A stretch of 64,000 nt of DNA from Caproicibacter sp047777415 (GCA_047777415.1 JBKEEO010000002.1:434001-498000), one strand, 5' to 3'. Counted from the first letter of the stretch, positions 45,311 through 53,950 are shown. Numbers and translations: made by a program. Notes: generated by a model from the letters alone, not told the origin.

Positions 45311-45991
45311 ATGGCTAACTGCAATCGTTTCCCCAACTTTGCGCTAATTTGCGTAATTGTAAATTATGGACTTGCTGGCCGTGTTCTGCAAAAGGCGAAA
45401 AAAGCCGGTATTCCTGGAAGTACAATTTTTTTTGGGAGGGGGACTGTTAATAGTTCTTTATTAAACTTTTTATCCTTATATGATGAAAGGAAAGAAATTA
45501 TTATCATGGGAGCTGATCAGTGTACTGCAGATCATGCTTTCGATGAATTGAATAAACATTTCCGGTTTGATAAACCAAACCATGGAATTATTTTTACCAT
45601 CAGCTTGCTGGATGTTGTTGGGTCACGGTGTTGTATAAGCGAGCATCACTATAAAAAAGAAACAGAGGTAAATAAATATATGTATGAACTGATTATTACG
45701 ATTGTAAATAGGGGAAAGGCTGAGGATGTAATTGAAGCCGCTAAGGCTGCTGGGGCCAAAGGTGGCACCATTATTAATGCTAGAGGATCGGGAATCAATG
45801 AAACAAGCAAATTGTTTAATATGGAGATTGAACCTGAAAAAGAAATGGTTATAATTATTACTAATAAAGAAATATCAAAGGATATTGTAACATCTATACG
45901 TGAAAAACTGGAGATTGATAAACCAGGTAACGGTATTGTTTTCATTCAAGACATAAAAGAAGCTTATGGTATTTTTGAAGGTACACCGTAG
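45311..45991 (+). CDS. Tandem P-II-like regulator
   Basis: This 226-residue protein has two P-II ferredoxin-like domains. The first (residues 6-105) has FALICVIVNYGLAGRVLQKAKKAGIPGSTIFFGRG. The second (about 118-220) has YELIITIVNRGKAEDVIEAAKAAGAKGGTIINARG and DKPGNGIVFIQDIKEAYG. Fused P-II domains of this type accompany DUF1538 membrane proteins and probably regulate them, as GlnK regulates AmtB (inference). The ATG at 45311 is preferred; the frame can extend to 45299, but that ATG overlaps the ggag. It follows the DUF1538 stop by one base. Confidence 0.87.
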   Translation: MANCNRFPNFALICVIVNYGLAGRVLQKAKKAGIPGSTIFFGRGTVNSSLLNFLSLYDERKEIIIMGADQCTADHAFDELNKHFRFDKPNHGIIFTISLLDVVGSRCCISEHHYKKETEVNKYMYELIITIVNRGKAEDVIEAAKAAGAKGGTIINARGSGINETSKLFNMEIEPEKEMVIIITNKEISKDIVTSIREKLEIDKPGNGIVFIQDIKEAYGIFEGTP

Positions 45992-46126
45992 TATTTATGT
46001 ACTTCTTCCGGTAACATCACAATATTGTACAAATTTTAAATTTGTTCCGTTTCATCACCATTTCCCAGCCTTTTGCTTTTCTCAGAACCTAAATTTATTT
46101 TCAACTGATGTTTTACATTAAAAAGG

Positions 46127-46174
46127 CTTCCTTTCAGACTTAAGTTTTTAACCTTATTCTAGTCTGAAGGGAAG
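46127..46174 (-). terminator. Hairpin downstream of the P-II gene
   Basis: cttcctttcagact pairs with agtctgaagggaag (one mismatch). The T-run (cctttttaat) lies on the minus-strand side, so it would work best for transcription from the right. The 213-bp gap from 45992 holds nothing else. Confidence 0.55.
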
Positions 46175-46204
46175 TCTGATTCAGATTTTACAAAAAATTT
46201 TATA

Positions 46205-46365
46205 CCTTAAATTGCAATAACAAATTGAACACTTTCACTGGATAAAGTTATCTACGGGTTTAAAGTATAAATTCTGTCCAGTTGAGCATCAAACAGTTCC
46301 TCAGGGGTCTGATAACCTAATCGTTTCCTAGGCGTGGCGTTTATCTCGTCTGCAAACATTAAGAT
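46205..46365 (-). mobile_element. IS30 3'-end fragment cut by IS256 copy 3
   Basis: The minus strand matches the last 160 bp of the IS30 element at 713-1905, from atcttaatgtttgcagacgag through the stop codon to the terminal repeat. The other end stops exactly where IS256 copy 3 begins, so the IS256-type element inserted into, or recombined with, an IS30 copy. Confidence 0.9.
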
Positions 46366-47698
46366 GATAGAGTACAATAAAGTTCGCAATTTCATAAAGG
46401 TATAGAAAAGTCATTGGGACTCCGATAAAATGAATGGTGAGAAAACATTCAAAAAAGGAGAGATACCCAATGACTCACAAAAAGAATACCACAGATTTGA
46501 CAGAATTGCTACTAAAATGTATGGCGCAGCCGGATCCAATGCTGTCGATGCTGGAATGGCTGTGTACCCGTCTGATGGAAGCAGAGGTCTCCGGTATTAT
46601 TGGCGCGGAAAAGAATGCACACAATCCATCCCGCCGTGATTACCGCTGCGGCTATCGGCCGCGTCGACTGGATACTCGTATGGGGACGATGTATCTGATG
46701 GTACCAAAACTCCGAAATCAGGGCTATATCCCGTTTTTCGTAACAGAACGCAAGCGCAGTGAAGCAGCGCTGATTCAAGTGGTTCAGGAAGCGTTTGTGC
46801 AGGGTGTATCTACGCGAAAGATGGAGAAACTAGCCCGCAGTCTTGGAATTGAAAATCTTTCTCGCAGTCAAGTCAGTGAAATGACGAAAGGCCTTAATGA
46901 GCAGGTACAGTACTTCCGCAGCCGGCCTCTGACGGGTCGCTATCCTGTCATTTGGACAGATGCACTGTATGAAAAAATTCGTATGGATGGCCGGGTCGTC
47001 AGCATGGCTGTGATGGTAGTTTGCGGCGTCAATGAACAGGGGCATAGGGATATCCTCGCCGTAGAGCCAATGCTAGATGAATCAAAAGAAAGTTATTCTC
47101 AATTGTTTCAAAGTCTTTTAGATCGTGGACTGAAAACACCGCTTCTGGTGGTTTCAGACGCGAATAAAGGGCTGATTGCAGCCATCCGTGAGAGTTTTCC
47201 GGGAGCCTCCTGGCAACGATGCAAAGTCCATTTCATGCGAAATATTTTAGCTCATGTACCCCAGAAGGAAAAAGAGTCCTTTGCGGCTCAGTTAAAAGAA
47301 ATTTGGTTGGCACCCTCCGCTGAAATAGCTAGACAACGCGCGAAGCAAATATCAGAACAGTATGGAAAACGCTTTCCAAAAGCAATAGAGCTCCTGGAAG
47401 ATGGACTGGAAGATTCTCTAGCCTTCTATGCTTTTCCAGAACTTGATGCCCGCAAAATTTCCTCGACCAATATGTTGGAACGACTGAACAAGGAAATCCG
47501 CCGCAGAACTAGCGTAGTCGGAATATTTCCCAATCCGGATTCCTACCTACGGTTGGTAACAACATGTCTGATGGAATATGCGGAAGACTGGTCTGTTTCT
47601 AGAGCATACTTAAACCCAAAAACCATTCTTTCACTGTTAAACGTAGCCTAATTCATTTTTTCAGAGCCCCTAAATTGCGAACTTCCCTTGACACTAGC
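46366..47698 (+). mobile_element. IS256-family element, copy 3
   Basis: It is 1333 bp with the usual ends (gatagagtac... and ...cttgacactagc). It is the most divergent of the four copies. The flanking octamers (attaagat and ctcaaaaa) do not match, so the original target duplication has been lost by rearrangement. Confidence 0.92.
46470..47651 (+). CDS. IS256-family transposase, copy 3
   Basis: This 393-residue mutator-type transposase is like copies 1, 2 and 4, but with scattered substitutions: MTHKKN at the start, SGIIGAEK, KTPLLVVSDANKG, EIARQRAKQ, LLEDGLED and LNPKTILS. The catalytic motifs (IWTDALYEK, VVSDANKG, NMLERLNKE) are kept, so it may still be active. The ATG follows aaggag. Confidence 0.94.
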   Translation: MTHKKNTTDLTELLLKCMAQPDPMLSMLEWLCTRLMEAEVSGIIGAEKNAHNPSRRDYRCGYRPRRLDTRMGTMYLMVPKLRNQGYIPFFVTERKRSEAALIQVVQEAFVQGVSTRKMEKLARSLGIENLSRSQVSEMTKGLNEQVQYFRSRPLTGRYPVIWTDALYEKIRMDGRVVSMAVMVVCGVNEQGHRDILAVEPMLDESKESYSQLFQSLLDRGLKTPLLVVSDANKGLIAAIRESFPGASWQRCKVHFMRNILAHVPQKEKESFAAQLKEIWLAPSAEIARQRAKQISEQYGKRFPKAIELLEDGLEDSLAFYAFPELDARKISSTNMLERLNKEIRRRTSVVGIFPNPDSYLRLVTTCLMEYAEDWSVSRAYLNPKTILSLLNVA

Positions 47699-47784
47699 CT
47701 CAAAAATAGCCACCGTATGACATGGCATCGTTTTTTATGCAAAGTTGAACGACGGAGATGATGTGTTCAATACTGTCCTCACAA

Positions 47785-48732
47785 TCACCTTTCACCCATG
47801 CATTGATTATTGCCGTCAAACCATGGGTTTGCATGTATCATAATGTGTTTGACATCCGAAAACTTCTGTTCTACATTTTTGTGTACACGCTCGGCCACAT
47901 CGTGGGCCTCTTGAAAAGATTTATTGCTGTCTACAGATATTTCCAAGTCGATATAAACTTTATTGCCGAACATTCTGGTACGGAGCATATCTACGCCGAG
48001 CACATCCTCTTGTGACAATATTTCTTCTGCCAGCTTTTTCTCATAGTCCTTATCACAAGAAGTGTCCAGCATCTTGATGACGGCATCTTTGGTGATGTCA
48101 TAAGCCACCTTAACGATAAAAATGCAAATTATAACACTGGCCACAGAATCCATTACCGGGAATCCCAACATAGCCCCGCCAATGCCAATTAAAGAACCAA
48201 TAGAGGAAAAAGCATCGGAACGATGGTGCCAAGCATCTGCCAGGAAGGCGGAAGAGTTGATAAGTTTGGCATAGTAGCGTGTATACCAATACATAGCCTC
48301 TTTGCCTACAATCGAAATTATGGCAGCGACAAGCGCAATGGTACTGGGAATAGCAAGGGTTTCATAGTTGCCGGAAATAATGTTTTCGATACCTACTTTA
48401 CCAACGCCTATTCCCGTGGCAAACAGGACGATGCCCAGCACCAAAGATGCTACACACTCGAACCGTTCGTGTCCATAGGGGTGGGACTGATCAGCAGCTC
48501 GTTTGGAAACCTTAACTCCAATCCATGCAATCAATGTCGTAAGCACATCGGAAAAAGAATGGATCGCGTCAGAGATCATCGCACCAGAATTGCCAACAAT
48601 ACCAGCAAACATCTTGAAGCCTGAAAGAATGGCATTCCCAATTACGCTGACCAATGACAAATTTCGGATGATTGCCTTTTCATCGATTGGCTTAGAAGTT
48701 GGTTGATTTGTTTTTTTGTGTTTGGTTGTCAT
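47785..48732 (-). CDS. Cation diffusion facilitator metal exporter
   Basis: This 315-residue CDF antiporter has six membrane segments, the metal-site helix DAIHSFSDVLTTLIAW, HPYGHERFECVASL, a second DAWHHRSDAFSSIGSLIG site and a C-terminal cytoplasmic ferredoxin-like domain. It exports divalent metals in exchange for protons. The NiCo riboswitch upstream suggests Ni2+/Co2+. I chose the ATG at 48732 (MTTKHKKT), preceded by aggagg; the frame is open to 48840, but that part is the riboswitch expression platform. Confidence 0.92.
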   Translation of the reverse strand: MTTKHKKTNQPTSKPIDEKAIIRNLSLVSVIGNAILSGFKMFAGIVGNSGAMISDAIHSFSDVLTTLIAWIGVKVSKRAADQSHPYGHERFECVASLVLGIVLFATGIGVGKVGIENIISGNYETLAIPSTIALVAAIISIVGKEAMYWYTRYYAKLINSSAFLADAWHHRSDAFSSIGSLIGIGGAMLGFPVMDSVASVIICIFIVKVAYDITKDAVIKMLDTSCDKDYEKKLAEEILSQEDVLGVDMLRTRMFGNKVYIDLEISVDSNKSFQEAHDVAERVHKNVEQKFSDVKHIMIHANPWFDGNNQCMGER

Positions 48733-48816
48733 AAAAGAATCCTCCTGTTTCGTCATATATGATGACAGTGTTATTTCTCTTATGAGCACCTCATTGAGAT
48801 AATCTGTTCCCAAATG

Positions 48817-48860
48817 AATAAAAAAACATCTGCGGAACATACAACTGTCCCACAGATGTT
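48817..48860 (-). terminator. Terminator of the NiCo riboswitch
   Basis: On the minus strand aacatctg pairs with cagatgtt, followed by ttttttat. The 5' arm and loop contain gggacag, a core aptamer strand, so metal binding and termination exclude each other. Confidence 0.85.
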
Positions 48861-48945
48861 AAAAACAATCTGCTGCCACACCAGCGGCCCGGCCCCATAA
48901 CCCGATCGGTTTATCGCCTGCTCAGTTTGTACTGTTGATCTCGCA
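48838..48945 (-). ncRNA. NiCo (czcD-motif) riboswitch
   Basis: The minus strand shows the two characteristic conserved strands, ctgagcaggc (48925-48916) and gggacag (48851-48845), separated by GC-rich helices. P1 can form between agtacaaact and agttgtatgt. It sits between a consensus promoter and a CDF exporter gene, the standard genetic context. Co2+ or Ni2+ binding should hold gggacag in the aptamer, prevent the terminator and turn the exporter on. Confidence 0.83.
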
Positions 48946-48984
48946 CCCTGAATCAGGATGTAATGCAGTGCAAAGAGTTTATTT

Positions 48985-49013
48985 ATTTTACAACATCTTA
49001 TGCTTATTGTCAA
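48985..49013 (-). promoter_or_regulatory. Promoter of the NiCo riboswitch-CDF unit
   Basis: On the minus strand TTGACA (49013-49008) and TAAAAT (48990-48985) are 17 bases apart. The flanking repeat of the adjacent IS1202-group element begins at 49013, so the insertion lies immediately upstream of the -35 box and leaves it intact. Confidence 0.8.
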
Positions 49014-49032
49014 GCAAAAGTGAAAATTTATT

Positions 49033-50660
49033 GTTGTTATTCTGTGATAATGTCATGTTGAATTTATTCTGATAAAATGTCAGGTATGAGAGAGGAGACA
49101 TTCAACATGACTCAAAAAGAGATAACTCGTCTTAGGGTTATCAATCAAGCTATCGATAAAGTGATTACCATCAGAGAAGCTGCTGAACTCCTCGGCCTCA
49201 GTGAACGCCAAGTGATAAGGCTTAAAGGAGGAGTTGAAAAATTTGGCCCCGCGTTCATTATTCACAAAAATAGAGGCCGTAAACCTCAGCATTCTATCCC
49301 TGATGACCTTAAAAGCAAAATCGTTGAGTTAAAACTTACTAAGTACCAAGATGCTAATTTAAACCACTTCGTTGAGCTTTTGGAACTATATGAGAATATC
49401 AAAGTCAGTTATTCTTCTACTCATAGAATCTTAACTCAAGCTGGTATTAAAAGCCCTAAAAAACATCGTAAGCTTAAGTCTCACCACAGAAGAAAAAGAA
49501 AGCCTCAAAAAGGTATGCTGGTTCAAATTGATGCTTCCCCTCATGTGTGGTTTTTTGGTAAAACACCTTGTGCTCTGCATGGGGCAATAGATGATGCTAC
49601 CGGTGAGATTCTCGCTCTTTTCTTTGCCCAAAATGAGTGCCTTGAAGGTTATTTTGAAATCATGAGGCAGATTGTTTCTAAATACGGTGTCCCTATGTGT
49701 TTATACTGTGATCGTCACTCTATTTTCGTCTCCCCTAATGATGGTAAGCTGTCTATCGAGGAGCAGCTTGAAGGTAAGTATGTTAAACTTACTCAGTTTG
49801 GAAAAGCCATGGAGGAACTAGGTGTAAATATCATCAAAGCTTCCTGCCCTCAGGCCAAAGGTCGTATTGAGAAGCTATGGAATACTCTCCAGAGCAGGCT
49901 TCCTGTTGAGTTTAAAATCCGGGGAATCGATAGCATTGAAGCTGCTAATGATTTTTTAGCTAAGTTTATTGCTGCTTACAATGAGAAATTCGCAGTTGAG
50001 CCTGAAAGTCCTTTGTCTGCCTTTAGGCCTCTTGACACTTCAATTGAGCTTGATTATGTTTTATGCATCAAAGAAGAGCGTACTGTTATTGATGGTGGTG
50101 CTTTTTCTTACAAGGGGAAGTATTATCAGCTTGTATCAAAAGGCAAGGGAGAAGTTGCTTTGCCTAAAGCTAAAATCATGGTTTTGAAGAGCTCCAGAAT
50201 AGGTGTTAAAGCTTTATATGGTGGTGTGGTGTATGACACTTTAATTCTGCAAGATCGCCCGAAAAAGAGGGATTTAGAGCGTTCTGAAAAGCAAGCACAA
50301 AAGCGTACTCCTGTGAAGCCTGCTGCTGATCATCCATGGCGCAATGCGTCAAATAAAAAGCCCGTGTTCGTGTATGAAGAAACTGATAGTGAGATTCTTG
50401 AAATGCTCAATCAGCTCTTCAATTCTACACGAGCATGGGCATAAGCGAGAGAAGATATTCTATTTTAGCATACCCCTTTTGATGGATATTATCAAGGGCT
50501 TATTCTCTCATGCTCGTTTTTTCTTCTCTGGCTCGCAGAAAGAGTTTGTCTTGTTTTATTCTTTAGTTGTTTCTTTAAAAACAGTATATATATGTCAATG
50601 GTGACATTTTCATAGAATAAAATTACACCCTTTTAGGTGACATTTTCACTGGTTATTGAC
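49033..50660 (+). mobile_element. IS1202-group (ISNCY) element
   Basis: The element is about 1.63 kb with related subterminal sequences at both ends (gtgataatgtca and attctgataaaatgtca on the left; gtgaaaatgtca and attctatgaaaatgtca on the right, reading inward). It is flanked by an exact 20-bp direct repeat, agcaaaagtgaaaatttatt, at 49013-49032 and 50661-50680. IS1202-group elements are known for target duplications of 20-odd bases. A terminator (acgagcatg/catgctcgt plus T-run, about 50430-50525) follows the gene. Confidence 0.85.
49107..50444 (+). CDS. ISNCY/IS1202-group transposase
   Basis: This 445-residue protein has an N-terminal helix-turn-helix (TIREAAELLGLSERQVIRLKGG) and a DDE integrase core. 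The predicted catalytic residues are Asp in VQIDASPHVWF, Asp in YCDRHSIF and Glu in KGRIEKLW. A C-terminal basic region follows. It is complete and looks functional. The ATG at 49107 is chosen because gagaggag precedes it. Its codon use is plainer and more AT-rich than its neighbours, fitting recent arrival. Confidence 0.92.
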   Translation: MTQKEITRLRVINQAIDKVITIREAAELLGLSERQVIRLKGGVEKFGPAFIIHKNRGRKPQHSIPDDLKSKIVELKLTKYQDANLNHFVELLELYENIKVSYSSTHRILTQAGIKSPKKHRKLKSHHRRKRKPQKGMLVQIDASPHVWFFGKTPCALHGAIDDATGEILALFFAQNECLEGYFEIMRQIVSKYGVPMCLYCDRHSIFVSPNDGKLSIEEQLEGKYVKLTQFGKAMEELGVNIIKASCPQAKGRIEKLWNTLQSRLPVEFKIRGIDSIEAANDFLAKFIAAYNEKFAVEPESPLSAFRPLDTSIELDYVLCIKEERTVIDGGAFSYKGKYYQLVSKGKGEVALPKAKIMVLKSSRIGVKALYGGVVYDTLILQDRPKKRDLERSEKQAQKRTPVKPAADHPWRNASNKKPVFVYEETDSEILEMLNQLFNSTRAWA

Positions 50661-50697
50661 AGCAAAAGTGAAAATTTATTTTTAAATAATCATCAGT

Positions 50698-51563
50698 TTA
50701 TGGAATCAGCATAATCAATATGCCTGCTATAATGGAAAACAGTCCAACACCTGCCTTTTTAGACAAGCATTCGTGGAAAACAAAATAAGAAAACACAATC
50801 GTCACTAATATACTGAGCTTATCAATGGGAACAACAACGCTGGCAAGTCCATCCTGTAGAGCTTTATAATAACAAAGCCAGGACGCTCCAGTAGCAAGAC
50901 CGGACAAACAGATAAATGCCAACTCCTTCCTTGGGATTTCTCGAACTGTGCTGGCCTTGCCTGTTATCAACACCATGATCCACGCCATTACTAACACCAC
51001 ACCGGTACGAATAGCGGTCCCCAGATTGGATTCTACGCCTTCAATGCCGATCTTGCCTAAGATAGAGGTGAGACTGGCAAATACTGCCGAGCCAAAGGCA
51101 TAAAACATCCACCCCTTTCCCTTGGAAGATGTATTGGTGGTGACCGCCTTTTTCTCAATCATCAGGAAAGTGCCCACGCCAATCAGAACAACACCGACCC
51201 CCTGAAACAGTCCAATGGGTTCCCCCAAAAGCAGGAAAACCAACAGGATCGTGAGTACGACGCTGGATTTGTCGATGGGAACCACCTTGTTTACATCGCC
51301 CAGTTGGAGGGCCTTAAAATAACAGAGCCAGGAAGCACCAGTAGCCGCTCCTGACAGGATCAGAAACGAAAGTGTCTTTCCGCTGATCGCTCCAATTTGA
51401 TTCTGTGACCCTACCACAAATACCATCAGCCAGGAAAAGATAAGTACAATAATGGTACGAACTGCCGTTGCCACGGTAGAATCCGTTTTCCGAATACCGC
51501 ATTTTGCAAGGATAGAAGTAATGCCTGCAAAAAAGCGGAACCAAAAGCAAATACAATCCACAT
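50698..51563 (-). pseudogene. EamA-family transporter with N-terminal frameshift
   Basis: About 288 codons encode a ten-span drug/metabolite transporter with two EamA repeats (ATGASWLCYFKALQLGDVNKVVPIDKSSVV and the matching ATGASWLCYYKALQDG...PIDKLSILV). The natural start is the ATG at 51563 (MWIVFAFGSAF), after ggaggg. The frame breaks at the A6 tract 51529-51534: one more base would give SAFFAGITSILAKCG. The remaining frame opens at a GTG two bases after the ATG. A sequencing slip or phase-variable tract is possible. Confidence 0.8.
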
Positions 51564-51601
51564 AAAAGATCCCTCCAAAAGTATGGCAAGCTTTTATAAT
51601 G

Positions 51602-52066
51602 TCAGTCGCTTGACTCGATAATCTGTGTCATATTGGGAAATCCTGATTTGCTTTCCTCTTTGCACTTTCTGTAGAGAACATCTAACAATCGGGTAAATTC
51701 CAGCCGATCTGTTTCATCGAGAGAGGAAAGGAGCCACTCATAGAATACAGCTTCAATATGAGCCTTGGAGTTTTTGAGATGTTGAGCCTGCTCCGTAGGA
51801 AAGATAAGCTGACTGCGACCATCCGCAGGATTTACCTCTCGATGCAGATATCCTTTGACTTCCAGGTTTGCTGTCTGCTTTGCCACGGCCCCCTTGTCTG
51901 CGCCGAGAATCCTACAAATCTCGGATTGTGTAATTCCAGGATTTTTCCGAACCACATGAATCAGGTCAAACTCTGCTGTACCTACTCCGTCCGCTTTCAT
52001 TGTGCGGGCGGTAAACTTCCCAACTTCACGCGCAATTTTCGTAATCTTTCGTTCAGAGATATCCAT
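51602..52066 (-). CDS. MarR-family regulator
   Basis: This 154-residue winged-helix protein (NPGITQSEICRILGADKGAVAKQTANLEVKGYLHREVNPADGRSQLIFPTEQA) has the DxRS wing motif as DGRSQ. It lies directly upstream of the EamA transporter gene on the same strand, 38 bp apart, and probably controls it. The ATG at 52066 (MDISERK) has ggtggtgg upstream. A 15-bp perfect inverted repeat over its own promoter suggests autorepression. Confidence 0.9.
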   Translation of the reverse strand: MDISERKITKIAREVGKFTARTMKADGVGTAEFDLIHVVRKNPGITQSEICRILGADKGAVAKQTANLEVKGYLHREVNPADGRSQLIFPTEQAQHLKNSKAHIEAVFYEWLLSSLDETDRLEFTRLLDVLYRKCKEESKSGFPNMTQIIESSD

Positions 52067-52087
52067 ATAACCACCACCATAAAGCAA

Positions 52088-52140
52088 AAAGATGTACTAT
52101 CAACCATTTAGATGATAGTACATCTTTTTCAAATTGTCAA
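52088..52140 (-). promoter_or_regulatory. marR promoter with palindromic operator
   Basis: On the minus strand TTGACA (52140-52135) and TATCAT (52117-52112) are 17 bases apart. A perfect inverted repeat with 15-bp arms (aaagatgtactatca, 52088-52102, and its complement, 52113-52127) covers the -10 box and start region. A T-run makes a terminator conceivable, but the overlap with the promoter favours an operator. Confidence 0.75.
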
Positions 52141-52182
52141 TAGCGTGATCCACGATCCACGCCTTTGGCTTTAGGGGGTGCA

Positions 52183-52455
52183 TTAGCTTAACTGGTAATT
52201 GGTCCCCTCATTTTTGGTCACCTGAATAGCTGTCCAAATGATCAATTCCTCCGGGGTGGGCATTTCACCCTCGCAAGGGATACTGCTCCAGAGTTCACGA
52301 ACCTTTGGATCAGGATTATTCCATCCTGCCATCATCGCCGCCTTCATTTCTGTGCGTACTTCCTCCTCAGATACTCCATTGTTCCGCGCCACCTGCTTAA
52401 TAATATCCTTTGCGGCTTTCAGTGCTTCCTGTGGAATAACTCTCTTTTTGAACAT
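52183..52455 (-). CDS. Small protein resembling the Spo0A C-terminal domain
   Basis: This 90-residue protein is mostly helical, with VARNNGVSEEEVRTEMKAAMMAGWNNPDPKVRELWSSIP followed by CEGEMPTPEELIIWTAIQV. It resembles short proteins annotated as Spo0A-C-like in gut clostridia. Whether it binds DNA is unknown. The ATG has ggagg upstream. IS256 copy 4 is inserted 17 bp beyond that binding site, so its native promoter is probably cut off. Confidence 0.65.
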   Translation of the reverse strand: MFKKRVIPQEALKAAKDIIKQVARNNGVSEEEVRTEMKAAMMAGWNNPDPKVRELWSSIPCEGEMPTPEELIIWTAIQVTKNEGTNYQLS

Positions 52456-52480
52456 TTTTTCTTTCCTCCATACATTTATG

Positions 52481-53812
52481 GATGGAGTACAATAAAGTTC
52501 GCAATTTCATAAAGGCATAGAAAAGTCATTGGGACTCCGATAAAATGAATGGTGATAAGACATTCAAAGAAGGAGAGATACCCAATGACTCAAAAAAAGA
52601 ATACCACAGATTTGACAGAATTGCTACTAAAATGTATGGCGCAGCCGGATCCAATGCTGTCAATGCTGGAATGGCTGTGTACCCGTCTAATGGAAGCAGA
52701 GGTCTCCGGTATCGTTGGCGCAGAAAAGAATGCACACAATCCGTCCCGCCGTGATTACCGCTGCGGCTATCGGCCACGTCGATTGGATACTCGTATGGGG
52801 ACGATGTATCTGATGGTACCAAAACTCCGAAATCAGGGCTATATCCCGTTTTTCGTAACAGAACGCAAGCGCAGTGAAGCAGCGCTGATTCAAGTGGTTC
52901 AAGAAGCGTTTGTGCAGGGTGTATCTACGCGAAAGATGGAGAAACTAGCTCGCAGTCTTGGAATTGAGAATCTTTCCCGCAGTCAAGTCAGTGAAATGAC
53001 GAAAGGCCTTAACGAGCAGGTGCAGTACTTCCGCAGCCGGCCTCTGACGGGTCGCTATCCTGTCATTTGGACAGATGCACTGTATGAAAAAATTCGTATG
53101 GATGGCCGGGTCGTCAGCATGGCTGTGATGGTAGTTTGCGGCGTCAATGAACAGGGGCATAGGGATATCCTCGCCGTGGAGCCAATGCTCGATGAATCCA
53201 AAGAAAGTTATTCTCAATTGTTTCAAAGTCTTCTCGATCGTGGTCTGAAAATACCGCTCCTGGTGATTTCAGACGCAAATAAAGGGCTGATTGCAGCCAT
53301 CCGTGAGAGTTTTCCGGGAGCCTCTTGGCAACGGTGCAAAGTCCATTTTATGCGAAATATTTTGGCTCATGTACCCCAGAAGGAAAAAGAATCCTTTGCG
53401 GCTCAGTTAAAAGAGATTTGGCTGGCACCTTCCGCTGAAATAGCTAGGCAACGCGCAGAGCAAATATCAGAACAGTATGGAAAACGCTTTCCAAAAGCAA
53501 TTGAGCTTCTGCAAGATGGGCTGGAAGATTCTCTAGCTTTCTACGCCTTTCCGGAACTCGACGCCCGCAAAATTTCCTCGACCAATATGTTGGAACGACT
53601 GAACAAGGAAATCCGCCGCAGAACCAGTGTAGTCGGAATATTTCCTAATCCGGATTCCTACCTACGGCTGGTAACAACATGTCTGATGGAATATGCGGAA
53701 GACTGGTCTGTTTCCAGAGCATACTTAAACCCGAAATCCATTCTTTCACTGTTAAACGTAGCCTAATTCATTTTTCGGAGTCCCGAAATTGCGAACTTCC
53801 CTTGACACTAGC
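52481..53812 (+). mobile_element. IS256-family element, copy 4
   Basis: It is 1332 bp, with left end gatggagtac (one base different from the other copies) and right end ...cttgacactagc. The exact 8-bp target duplication catttatg is at 52473-52480 and 53813-53820. It separates the small Spo0A-C-like gene from its upstream region. Confidence 0.95.
52585..53766 (+). CDS. IS256-family transposase, copy 4
   Basis: This 393-residue transposase is identical to copies 1 and 2 except for Glu in PSAEIARQRAEQ. All catalytic motifs are present and the ATG follows aaggag. It is oriented away from the small gene at 52183-52455. Confidence 0.95.
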   Translation: MTQKKNTTDLTELLLKCMAQPDPMLSMLEWLCTRLMEAEVSGIVGAEKNAHNPSRRDYRCGYRPRRLDTRMGTMYLMVPKLRNQGYIPFFVTERKRSEAALIQVVQEAFVQGVSTRKMEKLARSLGIENLSRSQVSEMTKGLNEQVQYFRSRPLTGRYPVIWTDALYEKIRMDGRVVSMAVMVVCGVNEQGHRDILAVEPMLDESKESYSQLFQSLLDRGLKIPLLVISDANKGLIAAIRESFPGASWQRCKVHFMRNILAHVPQKEKESFAAQLKEIWLAPSAEIARQRAEQISEQYGKRFPKAIELLQDGLEDSLAFYAFPELDARKISSTNMLERLNKEIRRRTSVVGIFPNPDSYLRLVTTCLMEYAEDWSVSRAYLNPKSILSLLNVA

Positions 53813-53911
53813 CATTTATGTAGTTATACTCTGAATTGTATTTACAACTCATTTCGTATGTATCATAGCATAGTAATCATGTCACTATTTGTCGCATCGT
53901 GTAAGGTGGTA

Positions 53912-53950
53912 TAAAAAAAAAGAAAAAAACACACGGAAAATTGTTCCGTG
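53912..53950 (-). terminator. Terminator after the flippase remnant
   Basis: cacggaa pairs with ttccgtg, followed on the minus strand by tgtttttttcttttttttt. The flippase-remnant frame runs through it. Confidence 0.8.

Noticed and set aside
48733..48840. N-terminal extension of the CDF exporter
   Set aside because: These codons coincide with the riboswitch expression platform. The ATG at 48732 has a proper aggagg and the family N-terminus.
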